From positions 434,001-498,000 of the forward strand of contig OY970153.1 in assembly GCA_963706385.1 (NCBI GenBank): a stretch of 64,000 nt of DNA, given 5' to 3'. Positions 45,481 to 56,284 of this stretch are shown here, piece after piece. Numbering within the stretch: position 1 is the first letter of the stretch; the number at the start of each line of letters is the position of its first letter. The position numbers and the translations under genes were made by a program. The stretch comes from Poindextera sp963706385. Its GTDB lineage: Bacteria; Pseudomonadota; Alphaproteobacteria; Caulobacterales; Caulobacteraceae. Below the pieces are notes generated by a model. It saw only the letters and a list, made by a program, of their open reading frames with translations. It had not been told where the DNA came from and did not search any database.

Positions 45481-46599
45481 GTGCGGCTATTCCTCTGCGG
45501 TGATGTCATGACCGGCCGTGGGGTCGATCAGATTCTGCCGCATCCGGGCGAGCCCCGCCTCCATGAGGCTTGGATGACCTCGGCGGAGGACTACGTGCGC
45601 CTGGCCGAAAGCGAAAGCGGGCCGATCCCAAGAGCGGCGGGTTTCGACTATGTCTGGGGCGAGGCGCTCCGGGAATGGCGACGGAAAGCGTCCGACGTCC
45701 GGCTCGCCAATCTCGAGACGAGCATCACCCGCAGCGAGGATTATGTTCCCAAGGGCATCAACTACCGCATGAGTCCCGCGAACGCCGGCTGTCTGCTCGC
45801 CGCCGGCCTCGACTGCTGCGTCCTGGCGAACAATCACGTCCTGGACTGGGGACAGGCGGGTCTTCTGGAGACGCTGGAAACGCTCGAGCGCTGCGGCGTC
45901 AAGACCGCGGGCGCCGGGCGCGACGCCGAGGCCGCGAGCAACCCCGCCGTCCTCGATATCGCCGGCAAGGGACGGGTGTTGGCGGTCGGCCTGGGCGCAC
46001 CCAGCAGCGGTATTCCACGCGGTTGGGCCGCCGGACCCGATCGTCCCGGCGTTAACGTCACGGACCTGTCCTTCGCCTCGGCCAGGGCGGTCGGCGAAAG
46101 GCTCGTCCCGATCCGGCGAGCGGGCGACATCGTGGTCGCGTCGGTCCACTTCGGCCCCAACTGGGGTTATGACATCGGAGCGGCGGAGCGCGATTTCGCG
46201 CACGCACTGATCGACGCGGCCGGCGTTTCCATCGTCCATGGACATTCTTCCCATCACCCGAAGGCCATCGAGGTCTACAGGGGCAGACTCATCCTCCACG
46301 GCTGCGGCGACTTCCTGAACGACTACGAAGGCGTCCGTGGGTGCGAGTCCTTTCGCGGCGACTTGGCGCTCATGTATTTCGTCGACGTGGACACCGCGGA
46401 TGGCTCGCTCATCGCTTTGAACATGACGCCTTTGAGGATCAACCGGTTCAGACTGACCCGCCCCACGACCGATGACGTCGCATGGCTGGCCGGCGTGCTC
46501 GATCGGGAGGCCGGGCGGTTCGGCGGCGGGGTGTCGCGGGTCGCGGACGGATTGACGCTGACTTGGCCCGGCGCCGGCCGCGCCGCCTTCAGCCCTTGA
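45481..46599 (+). CDS. CapA-family metallophosphoesterase-like protein
   Basis: A 372-residue PGA_cap-type protein: FLCGDVMTGRGVDQ (first metal motif), LANLETSITRSE, CCVLANNHVLDWG (N-H pair), VASVHFGPNWG and IVHGHSSHHPK. The family has a calcineurin-like fold; CapA itself helps poly-gamma-glutamate export, but most members, lacking capBC, have no known role. No signal peptide, so cytoplasmic here. GTG 45481 is chosen because the conserved strand starts immediately. Its last 11 bases overlap, tail to tail, the end of rtcB. Confidence 0.85.
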   Translation: MRLFLCGDVMTGRGVDQILPHPGEPRLHEAWMTSAEDYVRLAESESGPIPRAAGFDYVWGEALREWRRKASDVRLANLETSITRSEDYVPKGINYRMSPANAGCLLAAGLDCCVLANNHVLDWGQAGLLETLETLERCGVKTAGAGRDAEAASNPAVLDIAGKGRVLAVGLGAPSSGIPRGWAAGPDRPGVNVTDLSFASARAVGERLVPIRRAGDIVVASVHFGPNWGYDIGAAERDFAHALIDAAGVSIVHGHSSHHPKAIEVYRGRLILHGCGDFLNDYEGVRGCESFRGDLALMYFVDVDTADGSLIALNMTPLRINRFRLTRPTTDDVAWLAGVLDREAGRFGGGVSRVADGLTLTWPGAGRAAFSP

Positions 46600-48019
46600 T
46601 GCAGATCAGCGGCTTTAGGTGAGCCACCCTGGACGCAAGGCCCGCCTTCTCGCTGACCTCGGCGACCTTGTGCAGATCCTTGTAGGCGCCCGGCGCCTCT
46701 TCGGCGATTCCGCGGGTCGATGGGCTGCGGATCAGCACGCCGCGGGCGGCGAGCTCGTCCTGGACCTGGCGGCCGCTATAGAGTTTCAGCGCCGCGTGCC
46801 GGCTCATGGCGCGGCCGGCGCCGTGGCAGGCGGAGCTGAAGCTGGCGGCCTCGGCGCTGGCCACGCCCGCCAGCACGTAGGAGCCCACGCCCATGCTCCC
46901 GCCGACCAGGACCGGCTGGCCGTAGGCTCGCAGCGCCGGCGGCAGGTCGGCGTGGCCTGGCCCATAGGCCCGCGTCGCGCCCTTGCGATGCACGAACAGC
47001 GTGCGCTTCACCCCGTCGACCTCGTGGACTTCCTCCTTGCAGGTGTTGTGCGACACGTCGAACAGCAGGTCGAACCGCGCGCCGGGGAAGACCTTGTCGA
47101 ACACCTCCCGTGTCAGACTGGCCAGGATCTGGCGGTTGGCCAGAGCGCAATTGATTCCGGCCCGCATCGCGCCGAGGTAGCTTTGTCCAAGGTCCGAAGC
47201 CAGCGCCGCCGACGCCAGCTCGCGATCGGGCGGTCGATAGCCGTGGCGGGGCGCTTCCACCGCCATCGCCCTCAGGAAATCCGTGCCGATCTGGTGCCCG
47301 AGCCCGCGTGAGCCGCAGTGAATGCTGATCACCGCCTGGCGCGGGCCTAGGCCGAAGCCCTTCGCCAACCGCTCGTCGAACACCTCGGCGACGTGCTGGA
47401 CCTCGAGATAATGATTTCCCGAGCCGAGCGTGCCGGTCTCTTTCCGCTGACGGCGCTTTGCGTCCTGCGACACCAGTTCGGGCTTGGCGCCGGCCATCCG
47501 GCCGCCTTCTTCGATCCGCTCGAGGTCCGCCGCCTCGCCCCAGCCTTCGGCGACGGCCCAGGCCGCGCCGCCGGTCAGCATGGCGTCCATGTCCGGGCCG
47601 GCCAGCGTGACCGTCCCGGTGGAGCCCAAACCGGCGGGAATGGCTTGGAACAATGCGTCGGCGAGTTCGCGCTGATGGTCTTCGATGTCCTTGCGGCTGA
47701 GGTTCGTGGTCAGCAAACGGACGCCGCAGGAGATGTCGAAGCCAACGCCGCCCACGCTGACGACGCCTTCGTCGCCGGGATCGAAGGCGCCCACGCCGCC
47801 GATCGGGAAGCCATACCCCCAATGGGCGTCGGGCATGGCGTAGGCGGCGCCGACGATGCCCGGCAGCCGCGCCACGTTGGTCAGCTGCTCGAAAACCTTG
47901 TCATCCATGTCCGTCATCAGGGTTTCGTCGGCGTAGAAGATCGCCGGCGCGCGCATGCCGCCCTCGGGCTCGGCCCGCCAGCACCAGTCGTTGATCTTGT
48001 GCAGTCCGCGGAGATCCAT
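46589..48019 (-). CDS. rtcB: RNA-splicing/repair ligase RtcB
   Basis: A 476-residue RtcB. Metal and catalytic motifs are all present: GVGFDISCGVRLL (Cys ligand), GSGNHYLEV, IHCGSRGLGHQIG, DVSHNTCKEE, and SACHGAGRAMSR, whose His is the GMP-accepting nucleophile. RtcB joins 3'-phosphate or 2',3'-cyclic phosphate RNA ends to 5'-OH ends with GTP and Mn. It starts three bases after archease, its activating partner, forming an operon. In bacteria rtcB is usually silent until RNA damage; its place here suggests stress repair of tRNA or rRNA. Confidence 0.94.
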   Translation of the reverse strand: MDLRGLHKINDWCWRAEPEGGMRAPAIFYADETLMTDMDDKVFEQLTNVARLPGIVGAAYAMPDAHWGYGFPIGGVGAFDPGDEGVVSVGGVGFDISCGVRLLTTNLSRKDIEDHQRELADALFQAIPAGLGSTGTVTLAGPDMDAMLTGGAAWAVAEGWGEAADLERIEEGGRMAGAKPELVSQDAKRRQRKETGTLGSGNHYLEVQHVAEVFDERLAKGFGLGPRQAVISIHCGSRGLGHQIGTDFLRAMAVEAPRHGYRPPDRELASAALASDLGQSYLGAMRAGINCALANRQILASLTREVFDKVFPGARFDLLFDVSHNTCKEEVHEVDGVKRTLFVHRKGATRAYGPGHADLPPALRAYGQPVLVGGSMGVGSYVLAGVASAEAASFSSACHGAGRAMSRHAALKLYSGRQVQDELAARGVLIRSPSTRGIAEEAPGAYKDLHKVAEVSEKAGLASRVAHLKPLICIKG

Positions 48020-48022
48020 GGT

Positions 48023-48487
48023 TCACACGTCCACGACGCACTGCGCGCGCCAGCACCCGCCCCGATCGCGCGTGACCGCAAGCTCGGTGAGGGTCGCGCC
48101 TTTCACCTCGACGGCGGGAGCGTGGCGGATTCTGTCGATTGGCTCGCCAAACGCGGCGGCGGTTAGTCGGCCATGCTCGATCTCCACCTCGAAGCGTCCG
48201 AACAACAGCCCGTCGCTCGCCATTCTCGAAACCAACTGGTTGAGCCAGTCGACCAGCAGGACTTCGAGGTCGGGGGCCTCGCAGGCGATTTCGATCCGCC
48301 GCAGAGGCTGGACCAGGGCCGGATCGGTGACCACGGAGGTGAGCGCGAGCGCGGCGTTGGCGAACGCTTCGGCGGTCGAGGCGCCAAAGCCGCGAACGCC
48401 CACGTCCGCTCCATGCGGAAAGGTTTCCCAGCAAGCCGCGCGTCCACAACGGTCCGAACGCGCAGACGAGGACGCATGAGCGACCAT
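48023..48487 (-). CDS. Archease, RtcB cofactor
   Basis: A 154-residue archease. CWETFPHGADVGVRGFGAS holds the conserved H-x-A-D metal motif, and VLLVDWLNQLV with the closing AVEVKGATLTELAVTRD complete the family pattern. Archease accelerates guanylylation of RtcB and allows several turnovers. The first 20 residues (ASSSARSDRCGRA) are not conserved; the true start may be downstream of ATG 48487. Its stop lies three bases before the rtcB start. Confidence 0.9.
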   Translation of the reverse strand: MVAHASSSARSDRCGRAACWETFPHGADVGVRGFGASTAEAFANAALALTSVVTDPALVQPLRRIEIACEAPDLEVLLVDWLNQLVSRMASDGLLFGRFEVEIEHGRLTAAAFGEPIDRIRHAPAVEVKGATLTELAVTRDRGGCWRAQCVVDV

Positions 48488-48620
48488 TGGACGACCTGTC
48501 ACGCGGGGTAGGCCCGTCTGTCGATTAGATCAATATGCGAGAAGTCATGCCCGCGCCTTGATGGAACGCAATGAAGCGCATCGGGTCCGACTTGGCTTCT
48601 CGACGCCGGGGTCGGCGCGC

Positions 48621-49460
48621 CTACTTCCAGGCGAGGTGGAGCTGGAGGAGCGACAGCGCAACCTCCACCAAGATCAAGATGACCACCAACAGCTCCAGTC
48701 GCTGCGAGCGCGCCGTGTCCTGAAGATTGATCATCGCGGTGGCGGTCGCGCCGATCACCTGCAGCTTTCGGTCCAGGGTCTCCGCGCGCTCGATGAGCTC
48801 GTACTCGGTTTCAAGGCGGGCATAGAGCCGCTCCAGGTCGGGGCGATCCCAGAGCAGATCAGGCTTTTCGCGCACGGCCACGCGGCCTGAAACGCGGTGC
48901 TGGACCACCAGCGCCGAGCCGATCAGTTTCAGGAACGACTTGCGGCCCGCCGAGGGAGCGCCAACCGTCATCAGGGCGCGCGCGCGGGGTTCGATGGAAT
49001 CGAAGACCCGGGCCACTTCGCGCTCGTGGTGAGCCAGGGCGACACTTTTGGCCAGCACGTCCGCGATCACCGAGAACCGCTCGACCGAGTGTTCGCGCAA
49101 CTGGATCATGCCGGTCGGCGTGATCGCATCCTCGCCGGCGGGATTGGCGCGGATCAGAGCGATCTCCTCCTCCACGGGTGAGACCGGGGTGGTGATGCGA
49201 GGGCGCAGCCGCTCGATGAACAACTCCTCCTCCGTCGGGCCGAGACCGATGAGGACCACGGCCCCATAGCGGAAAATCACCGCGAGACCGTCTCGACCGA
49301 CCCGCAGGGCGAGTGGCGCGGCGGAGACCATCTGGTCGTGTTCGAATCCGTGGGTGCCGATGCGCTCGCCCAACAGGAGGGCGCGGGCCCGGATGGCCGC
49401 GACCGAATGGTCAGCGTTGGAGGCGTTCGCTTGGGAGACGGTTTGGTCTCGCTGGGGCAC
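48621..49460 (-). CDS. RMD1/YagE (DUF155) family membrane protein
   Basis: A 279-residue protein with the RMD1 pattern: PLALRVGRDGLAVIFRYGAVVLIGL, then the helical VLAKSVALAHHEREVARVFDSIEP, KPDLLWDRPDLERLYARLETEYEL and a C-terminal membrane helix (LELLVVILILVEVALSLLQ). Yeast relatives are mitochondrial or sporulation proteins; bacterial ones are unknown. GTG 49460 with GGAGG seven bases upstream is preferred to an in-frame extension reaching 49658, which would run over an FNR/FixK box. Confidence 0.82.
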   Translation of the reverse strand: MPQRDQTVSQANASNADHSVAAIRARALLLGERIGTHGFEHDQMVSAAPLALRVGRDGLAVIFRYGAVVLIGLGPTEEELFIERLRPRITTPVSPVEEEIALIRANPAGEDAITPTGMIQLREHSVERFSVIADVLAKSVALAHHEREVARVFDSIEPRARALMTVGAPSAGRKSFLKLIGSALVVQHRVSGRVAVREKPDLLWDRPDLERLYARLETEYELIERAETLDRKLQVIGATATAMINLQDTARSQRLELLVVILILVEVALSLLQLHLAWK

Positions 49461-49842
49461 GGAAGCCTCCGGTGCGCCGATGCCAAGGCCAAAGTCCGAA
49501 AACGAAGCGATCCAGGGCTCGGCGGCGCTTCGAGCAGCCGAAACAGCAACGGTTGAGTTCGTCAAGCAGAACCGGTTTCGCGCCTCATCGGGCGTGATCG
49601 CCTCCAGTTTCGTCTCAAAAGTCAGGGGCGGCCCAGACGCAAAGTTGACAGGCGTCAAGGCGGCGGAGCGACGCCGAGTTTAATCGCTGCGCCAAGCCGC
49701 CGAGAAGACCGGGGACCTGGTGGGAGGCGGCGCCAGCACGGCGACCATCCTGGCTCATGCGATCTTCGCCGACGCCGCCCGCAACGTGGTGGCCGGGGCG
49801 AGCGAACAGGATCACTGGATGGTTCGAGAAAGGAGCGGTCAC
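49461..49842. other. Divergent region between RMD1 and BON genes
   Basis: About 380 bases with one exact FNR/FixK box (49645), almost equally far (184-185 bases) from both starts. Frames cross it on both strands but none has a ribosome site, so I call no gene. Confidence 0.5.
49645..49658. promoter_or_regulatory. FNR/FixK box between divergent RMD1 and BON genes
   Basis: TTGACAGGCGTCAA, a perfect palindromic TTGAC-N4-GTCAA. It could serve either or both of the flanking genes; the leaders would be long (about 140 bases). Confidence 0.6.
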
Positions 49843-50565
49843 ATGCCAGAGCGACAAATCGTCGAGGCCGCCCTGGCCGCGGCGCGCAGCGAGGCCAGGA
49901 TCGGGCCGCACTTCAAACCCACGCTGTTGGAGCTCGACGACCAGGGCGTGCTCACGGTGGAGGCCGAGGTCGACAGCGTGGCGCAGAAACGGCTGGCGCT
50001 CGAGCGCCTGGCCGCGACGCCAGGGGTCGTCGAAATCGTCGACCGGATGCGCGTCAAGCCGGCGGCGCCGATGAGCGACGGCGGGATCGCGGACGACCTG
50101 CGGCGGCGGTTCGCGGAAGAGCCCGCCTTCCGCAATCTCAAGGTGATGGAGCGTCGCCTGGGGCGGCTCGAGCTCGTGCGTGACGTCGCCGACGGCGCCG
50201 GCGAGATCGACTTTGAAGTGCAGGACGGCGTGGTCACCCTGGACGGCGCCGCGCCGAGCCTGGCGTCCAAGCGGCTGGCCGGGGTCATGGCCTGGTGGGT
50301 CCCCGGCGCGCGCGACGTCATCAACGGCATGGCGGTCGAGCCGCCCGAGGAGGATGCGCCGATCCTGATCGAGGAGGCGGTGAAGCTGGCGCTGGAGGAG
50401 GATCCTTTCGTCGACGCCGATCAGATCCGCGTCGGCGTCCGCAACGCGGTCGTCCGGCTGACGGGGCTGGTCAAGTCCGAGGCCATGCGCGAGTTCGCCG
50501 AGGCCGACGCCTGGTATGTCTTCGGGGTCGATGACGTGATCAACCACATCGAAGTCCACGCCTGA
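49843..50565 (+). CDS. Triple BON-domain protein
   Basis: A 240-residue protein with three BON-type repeats: around 10-75 (VLTVEAEVDSVAQKRLALER, GVVEIVDRMRV), 85-165 (FEVQDGVVTLDGAAPSLASK) and 170-240 (IRVGVRNAVVRLTGLVKSEA, GVDDVINHIEV). BON domains bind phospholipid or envelope components, as in OsmY. No signal peptide, so it is cytoplasmic unless exported otherwise. GGAG seven bases before ATG 49843 sets the start. Confidence 0.85.
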   Translation: MPERQIVEAALAAARSEARIGPHFKPTLLELDDQGVLTVEAEVDSVAQKRLALERLAATPGVVEIVDRMRVKPAAPMSDGGIADDLRRRFAEEPAFRNLKVMERRLGRLELVRDVADGAGEIDFEVQDGVVTLDGAAPSLASKRLAGVMAWWVPGARDVINGMAVEPPEEDAPILIEEAVKLALEEDPFVDADQIRVGVRNAVVRLTGLVKSEAMREFAEADAWYVFGVDDVINHIEVHA

Positions 50566-50580
50566 ACGCTTCGCCGCCGC

Positions 50581-50874
50581 TCAGTGAGCCTGTCGCCGAT
50601 GCGTCGCGCGCCTCGCGAGGTTGAAGGCCCCGGCAAGCAGGACCGACAGCACGGCGCCGGCCACGGCCGTCCAGAACAGGCCCGCGACTAGGCGTGCGGT
50701 TCCGGCGGCGGGCTGGAAGGTCCGCACCCATGCCGGCGCGCCAGCGGGCAACCCTTGCGCGGCCGCCGTCGCCCAGAAGACGAGACACAGCAGGGCCGCC
50801 AGAAATGCGCCGGTCAGGGCGGCGCGCCACAGACTGACGGGGTGTGGGTGATCAGGGGTCAGTGTCGCGCCCAT
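50581..50874 (-). CDS. Small two-helix membrane protein
   Basis: A 97-residue protein with two hydrophobic helices (AALTGAFLAALLCLVFWATA and LVAGLFWTAVAGAVLSVLLA) separated by a 25-residue loop, and a basic C-terminus (RRATHRRQAH). GGAGG lies six bases before ATG 50874. No family recognised. Last gene behind the ACP in the same direction, with a near-consensus FNR/FixK box 72 bases upstream. Confidence 0.7.
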   Translation of the reverse strand: MGATLTPDHPHPVSLWRAALTGAFLAALLCLVFWATAAAQGLPAGAPAWVRTFQPAAGTARLVAGLFWTAVAGAVLSVLLAGAFNLARRATHRRQAH

Positions 50875-50946
50875 GCCATTCCTCCATCCGCGCCGCGGTC
50901 GGACCCGACGCAATTCTAATCATGGCGCCGCGGCGGGCGGCGAGCA

Positions 50947-50960
50947 TTGACCGACCGCAA
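50947..50960 (-). promoter_or_regulatory. FNR/FixK-like box (one mismatch)
   Basis: TTGACCGACCGCAA differs from TTGA-N6-TCAA in one base. It lies 72 bases before ATG 50874 and just past the ACP stop. Confidence 0.4.
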
Positions 50961-50966
50961 TCGGCG

Positions 50967-51215
50967 TCAGCCGGGCCGACGCTGTTCGAGGTAGGCCATC
51001 GCCGCCTGCAGCGTGGCGAACTTGGGGTAGTCGGTTTCGGGAATGTCGATCCCCAACCGTTGGTGCAGCGCCGTCACCAGATTGAGAAAGTCCATGGAGT
51101 CGATGTCGACCTGTTCGCGCAGGTCGGCCTCCGGGTCTATGGCGTCGAAGTCGACCTCCGGCGCGATGCGGCCGAGTTCGTCCTGGAAAATGGCGCGGAT
51201 GTCGCTCGCGTTCAT
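50967..51215 (-). CDS. Acyl carrier protein
   Basis: An 82-residue acidic ACP with the phosphopantetheine attachment Ser in REQVDIDSMDFLNLV (about residue 40). Its start overlaps the E2 stop as ATGA, so it is translated with the dehydrogenase genes. It is not the housekeeping acpP type; the DSMDF motif is typical of specialised carriers. Its partner may be the synthetase of this operon or the acyl-AMP ligase fusion. Confidence 0.88.
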   Translation of the reverse strand: MNASDIRAIFQDELGRIAPEVDFDAIDPEADLREQVDIDSMDFLNLVTALHQRLGIDIPETDYPKFATLQAAMAYLEQRRPG

Positions 51216-52420
51216 AACGCCTCCGGATGTTGCAGCAGATCGCCGATCTTCGCCAGGAACAGCGCGCCCCGGTGTCCGTCGCTGACCCGGTGGTCGGCGG
51301 CGAGCGTGGCGGTGACCAGCGGCCGCGCCGTCGGGGCGTGATCGACCAGCCACGGACGCTCGACCACCTTGCCGAAGCCGACGATGGCCACCTGGGGCGG
51401 ATAGATGACGCCATAGAGCGCCTCCACGCCGCGCTCGCCGAGGCTCGAGACGGTGATGGTCGGATCGGCGATCTCCGAGCTGCGGAAACGGCCGGCCCTG
51501 ACCCGGCCGATCAGGTCGCGCATCGCGGCCATCAGCTCGTCGAGCGTCAGATCGGCCGCGTCATGGATCGCCGGCGCGACCAGCCCGCCGCCGCGGATCG
51601 AGATGGCGAGCCCGACATGGATCGCCGCGCTGGGCCGGAAGACGCCGTTTTCGAAGGCGCCGTTGAACTCTGGAAAGGCCTTGGCGGCCGTCGCGGTCGC
51701 CTTGACGAACAGCGCGCCGAGCAGAAGGCGATGGTCGGGCGGCCGTTCGGCGTTCAGCTTGCCGACGAAGGCCGTCGCCGCGCCCACGTCGACGGTGTCG
51801 GACAGGTAGTAGTGCGGAATCTCGCGCTTGGAGCGCGACATGGCCGCGGCGATGGCCGCGCGCATCTGGTCGAAGTTGAAACCGGACGGCGCCTTGGCCG
51901 CTTCGGGCCGCGCTGGAGCGCCCGCCGGGGCGGCCTCGACGTCGGCGAGGACGATCGCCCCGTCGGGGCCCGAGCCCGCGATCCTGGTCAGGTCGACCCC
52001 ACGCTCCAGGGCCAGCTTGCGCGCCGCGGGGGAGGCGCGGATCTGGCCAACCGACGGCGCCGGCGCCGGGGCGCGCGCGGCGATCGGGGTCGGTCCGGGC
52101 GGGGAAGGACGGGGCGGGGAAGGACAGGGCGCGGGCGGCGCTTCGATCGCCGGAGCAACGGCCGGCGCGGCGCCCGGCGCCTCGCCCGGCCTCCGGATCA
52201 TGGCCAACGGCGCGCCGACCGGGACCTCGACCCCCGGTTCGATGAGCCAGCGATCGAGCACGCCGTCCTCGAAGATCTCGATCTCGATCGCGCCCTTCTG
52301 GGTCTCGACGACCGCGACGATGTCGCCGCGCTTCACCACCTCGCCCGGCTTCTTCAGCTGTTCGACCAGCGTGCCCGCCTCCATGTCGGCGCCCAGCGAG
52401 GGCATGCGGAATTCGGCCAT
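51212..52420 (-). CDS. 2-oxoacid dehydrogenase E2 (dihydrolipoamide acyltransferase)
   Basis: A 402-residue E2: an N-terminal lipoyl domain (lipoyl Lys in VVETQKGAIEIEIF), a Pro/Ala linker, a peripheral-subunit-binding domain (SPAARKLALERGVDLTRIAG) and the acyltransferase core with the catalytic ADHRVSDGH. It moves the acyl group made by E1 to CoA. No E3 (lipoamide dehydrogenase) gene is in the window, so it must borrow one. Start ATG 52420; upstream extension shadows E1. Confidence 0.92.
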   Translation of the reverse strand: MAEFRMPSLGADMEAGTLVEQLKKPGEVVKRGDIVAVVETQKGAIEIEIFEDGVLDRWLIEPGVEVPVGAPLAMIRRPGEAPGAAPAVAPAIEAPPAPCPSPPRPSPPGPTPIAARAPAPAPSVGQIRASPAARKLALERGVDLTRIAGSGPDGAIVLADVEAAPAGAPARPEAAKAPSGFNFDQMRAAIAAAMSRSKREIPHYYLSDTVDVGAATAFVGKLNAERPPDHRLLLGALFVKATATAAKAFPEFNGAFENGVFRPSAAIHVGLAISIRGGGLVAPAIHDAADLTLDELMAAMRDLIGRVRAGRFRSSEIADPTITVSSLGERGVEALYGVIYPPQVAIVGFGKVVERPWLVDHAPTARPLVTATLAADHRVSDGHRGALFLAKIGDLLQHPEAL

Positions 52421-52428
52421 GGCGAGGA

Positions 52429-54434
52429 TCAGGGCCGGCCGAGGACGGCCTTGGCGGCGGCGATGATCCGGTCCGCCTGCGGGATCGCGGCCTGCTCGAG
52501 GTGGCGGGGGTAGGGCATCGGGACCTCCGCGCTGCAGACCCGCGCGATCGGCGCGTCGAGGTCGAAGAAGGCCTGCTCCATCATGCGCATGCCGATCTCG
52601 GCGGCGAGCGATCCGCTCTTCCAGCCTTCGTCGACGATCACCGCGCGGCGCGTCTTGCGGACGGACGCCATGATGGTCTCGTCGTCCAGCGGGCGCAGCG
52701 AGCGCAGGTCGATCACCTCGGCCTCGACACCTTCCTTCGCCAGGGCCTCGGCGGCCTCCAGGGTCTTCCACAGCGAGCCGCCGTAGGTGATCAGGCTGAT
52801 GTCGCGGCCCTCGCGCATTATGGCCGCCTTGTCGATGTCCACCGCGCCGGCGTCCGCGGCGATCTTGCCGGCGCGGTTGTAGAGCATCACGTTCTCGAAG
52901 ATCAGCACCGGGTCGGGCTCCTGTAGCGCGGTCCAGAGCATGCCTCGCGCGTCTTCCAGCGTGGCCGGCGCGAGCACCCGGATGCCCGGGATATGGGCGT
53001 ACCAGCCTTCGAGACTGTGGGAGTGCTGGGCGGCCAGTTGCCGCCCCGCGCCGGTGGCCATGCGGATCACCACCGGGCAGCCGAACTGATTGCCCGACAT
53101 GTGCCGGATGGTGGCGGCGTTGTTGAGGATCTGATCCAGCGCCAACAGGCTGAAGTTGACCGTCATCAGCTCCACGATCGGGCGCAGGCCGGCCATCGCC
53201 GCGCCGATTCCCGCGCCGGTGAATCCGGACTCCGACAGCGGCGTGTCGCGGATGCGCTCGGGCCCGAACTCGGCCAGCAGGCCCTTGCTGACCGCGTAGC
53301 AGCCGCCATAACGGCCAACGTCCTCGCCCATCAGAAACGCGCGCTCGTCTCGGCGCAGGGCGTCGCGGATCGCCTCGCGCATAGCCTCGCGGTAGGTGGT
53401 CTCCACGGCCGCGGCCGGCGCGCCCGCGGGCCTTGGCGGCGGTGGCGCTGGCCGTTCGGGGGCGTAGGCGTACTTGGTGAGGTCTTCGATCGGCTCCCAG
53501 GTCCCGGCCTCGGAGAAGGCTACGGCCGCATCGATCTCCGTCGCCGCGGCGGCATGGATGCGGTCCACGTCGTCGGGGTGGATCAGCCCGCTCTGCTGCG
53601 CCCAACCCTGGAAGCGGACGATAGGATCCTTGGCTCTCCAGGCCTCGACCTCGGCCTTGTCGCGATAGAGCTGGGCGTCGAACATCGAGTGCGCGCGGAA
53701 GCGGTAGGTCCGGCACTCCAGGAAATAGGGCCCGCCGGTTTCGCGGATCCGGGCGATCGCGCGCCTGGCCGCCGCCTCGACGGCGATGACGTCCATGCCG
53801 TCGACGGCCTCGGAGACGATGGGATAGCTGGCGGCCTTCTTGTGGATGTCCGTCTCGGCTTCGGAAATCTCCAGCGCCGTGCCCATGGCGTAGCGGTTGT
53901 TCTCGCAGACGAACAGAACGGGCAGGCGCCACAAGGCGGCGAGATTCAGGCTCTCGTGGAACTCGCCCTCGGCGACCGCGCCATCGCCGAAGAAACACGC
54001 CGTCACCCCGTCCTGTCCACGCATGTGGTCGGCCAGGGCGAGCCCCACCGCCAGGGGCAGTCCGCCGCCGACGATGGCGTTGCCGCCGTAGAAGTTGCGG
54101 GCGTGATCGAACAGATGCATCGAGCCGCCGCGTCCGCCGCTGCAGCCCTCCAGTTTGCCGTACATCTCGGCCAGGACCGCGTTCATCGGCGCGCCGCGCA
54201 CCAGCGCATGGCCGTGTTCGCGGTAGGTGGCGACGATGCGGTCGCGCGCCTCCAGCACCGGGATCACCCCGACCGCGACCGCCTCCTCGCCGTCGTAGAG
54301 GTGCATGAAACCACGGATCTTTTCCTGGGTGTAGAGCTCGGCGCATTTGGTCTCGAACTCGCGGATGCGGATCATCTGGGTCAGCAGATCCAGCACATGC
54401 GCGCGCGACAGGTGGGGCTTCAGCTCGGCCTCGC

Positions 54435-54438
<4 letters not shown>
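52429..54438 (-). CDS. 2-oxoacid dehydrogenase E1, fused alpha and beta subunits
   Basis: A 669-residue thiamine-diphosphate enzyme. The alpha part (1-330) has YREHGHALVRGAP, the ThDP motif GDGAVAEGEFHESLN...CENN, and YRFRAHSMFDAQLYR; the beta part (345-669) has FLMGEDVGRYGG, DTPLSESGFTGAGIG and EVIDLRSLRPLD. These are normally two proteins (PdhA and PdhB); here they are joined by an Ala/Pro linker. Substrate is probably pyruvate or a related 2-oxoacid. Start overlaps the stop of the CoA-ligase gene (ATGA); E2 begins eight bases after its stop. Confidence 0.93.
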
Positions 54439-56201
<1,763 letters not shown>

Positions 56202-56258
56202 AGCCCGGCGCTCCAATCCTGGATGGCGAGATCGTTGGCCGGGCCGGCGGGGCTGGCT

Positions 56259-56272
56259 ATGAGCGAGATCAA
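56259..56272 (-). promoter_or_regulatory. FNR/FixK-like box upstream of the CoA-ligase operon
   Basis: ATGAGCGAGATCAA is one base from TTGA-N6-TCAA and sits 57 bases before the TTG start at 56201, the preferred distance. Confidence 0.5.
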
Positions 56273-56284
56273 CCGCGCGGGGGT

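Noticed and set aside
48520..48533. FNR/FixK box before archease (GTCGATTAGATCAA)
   Set aside because: Only the right half matches; the left half is too divergent and the distance is off.
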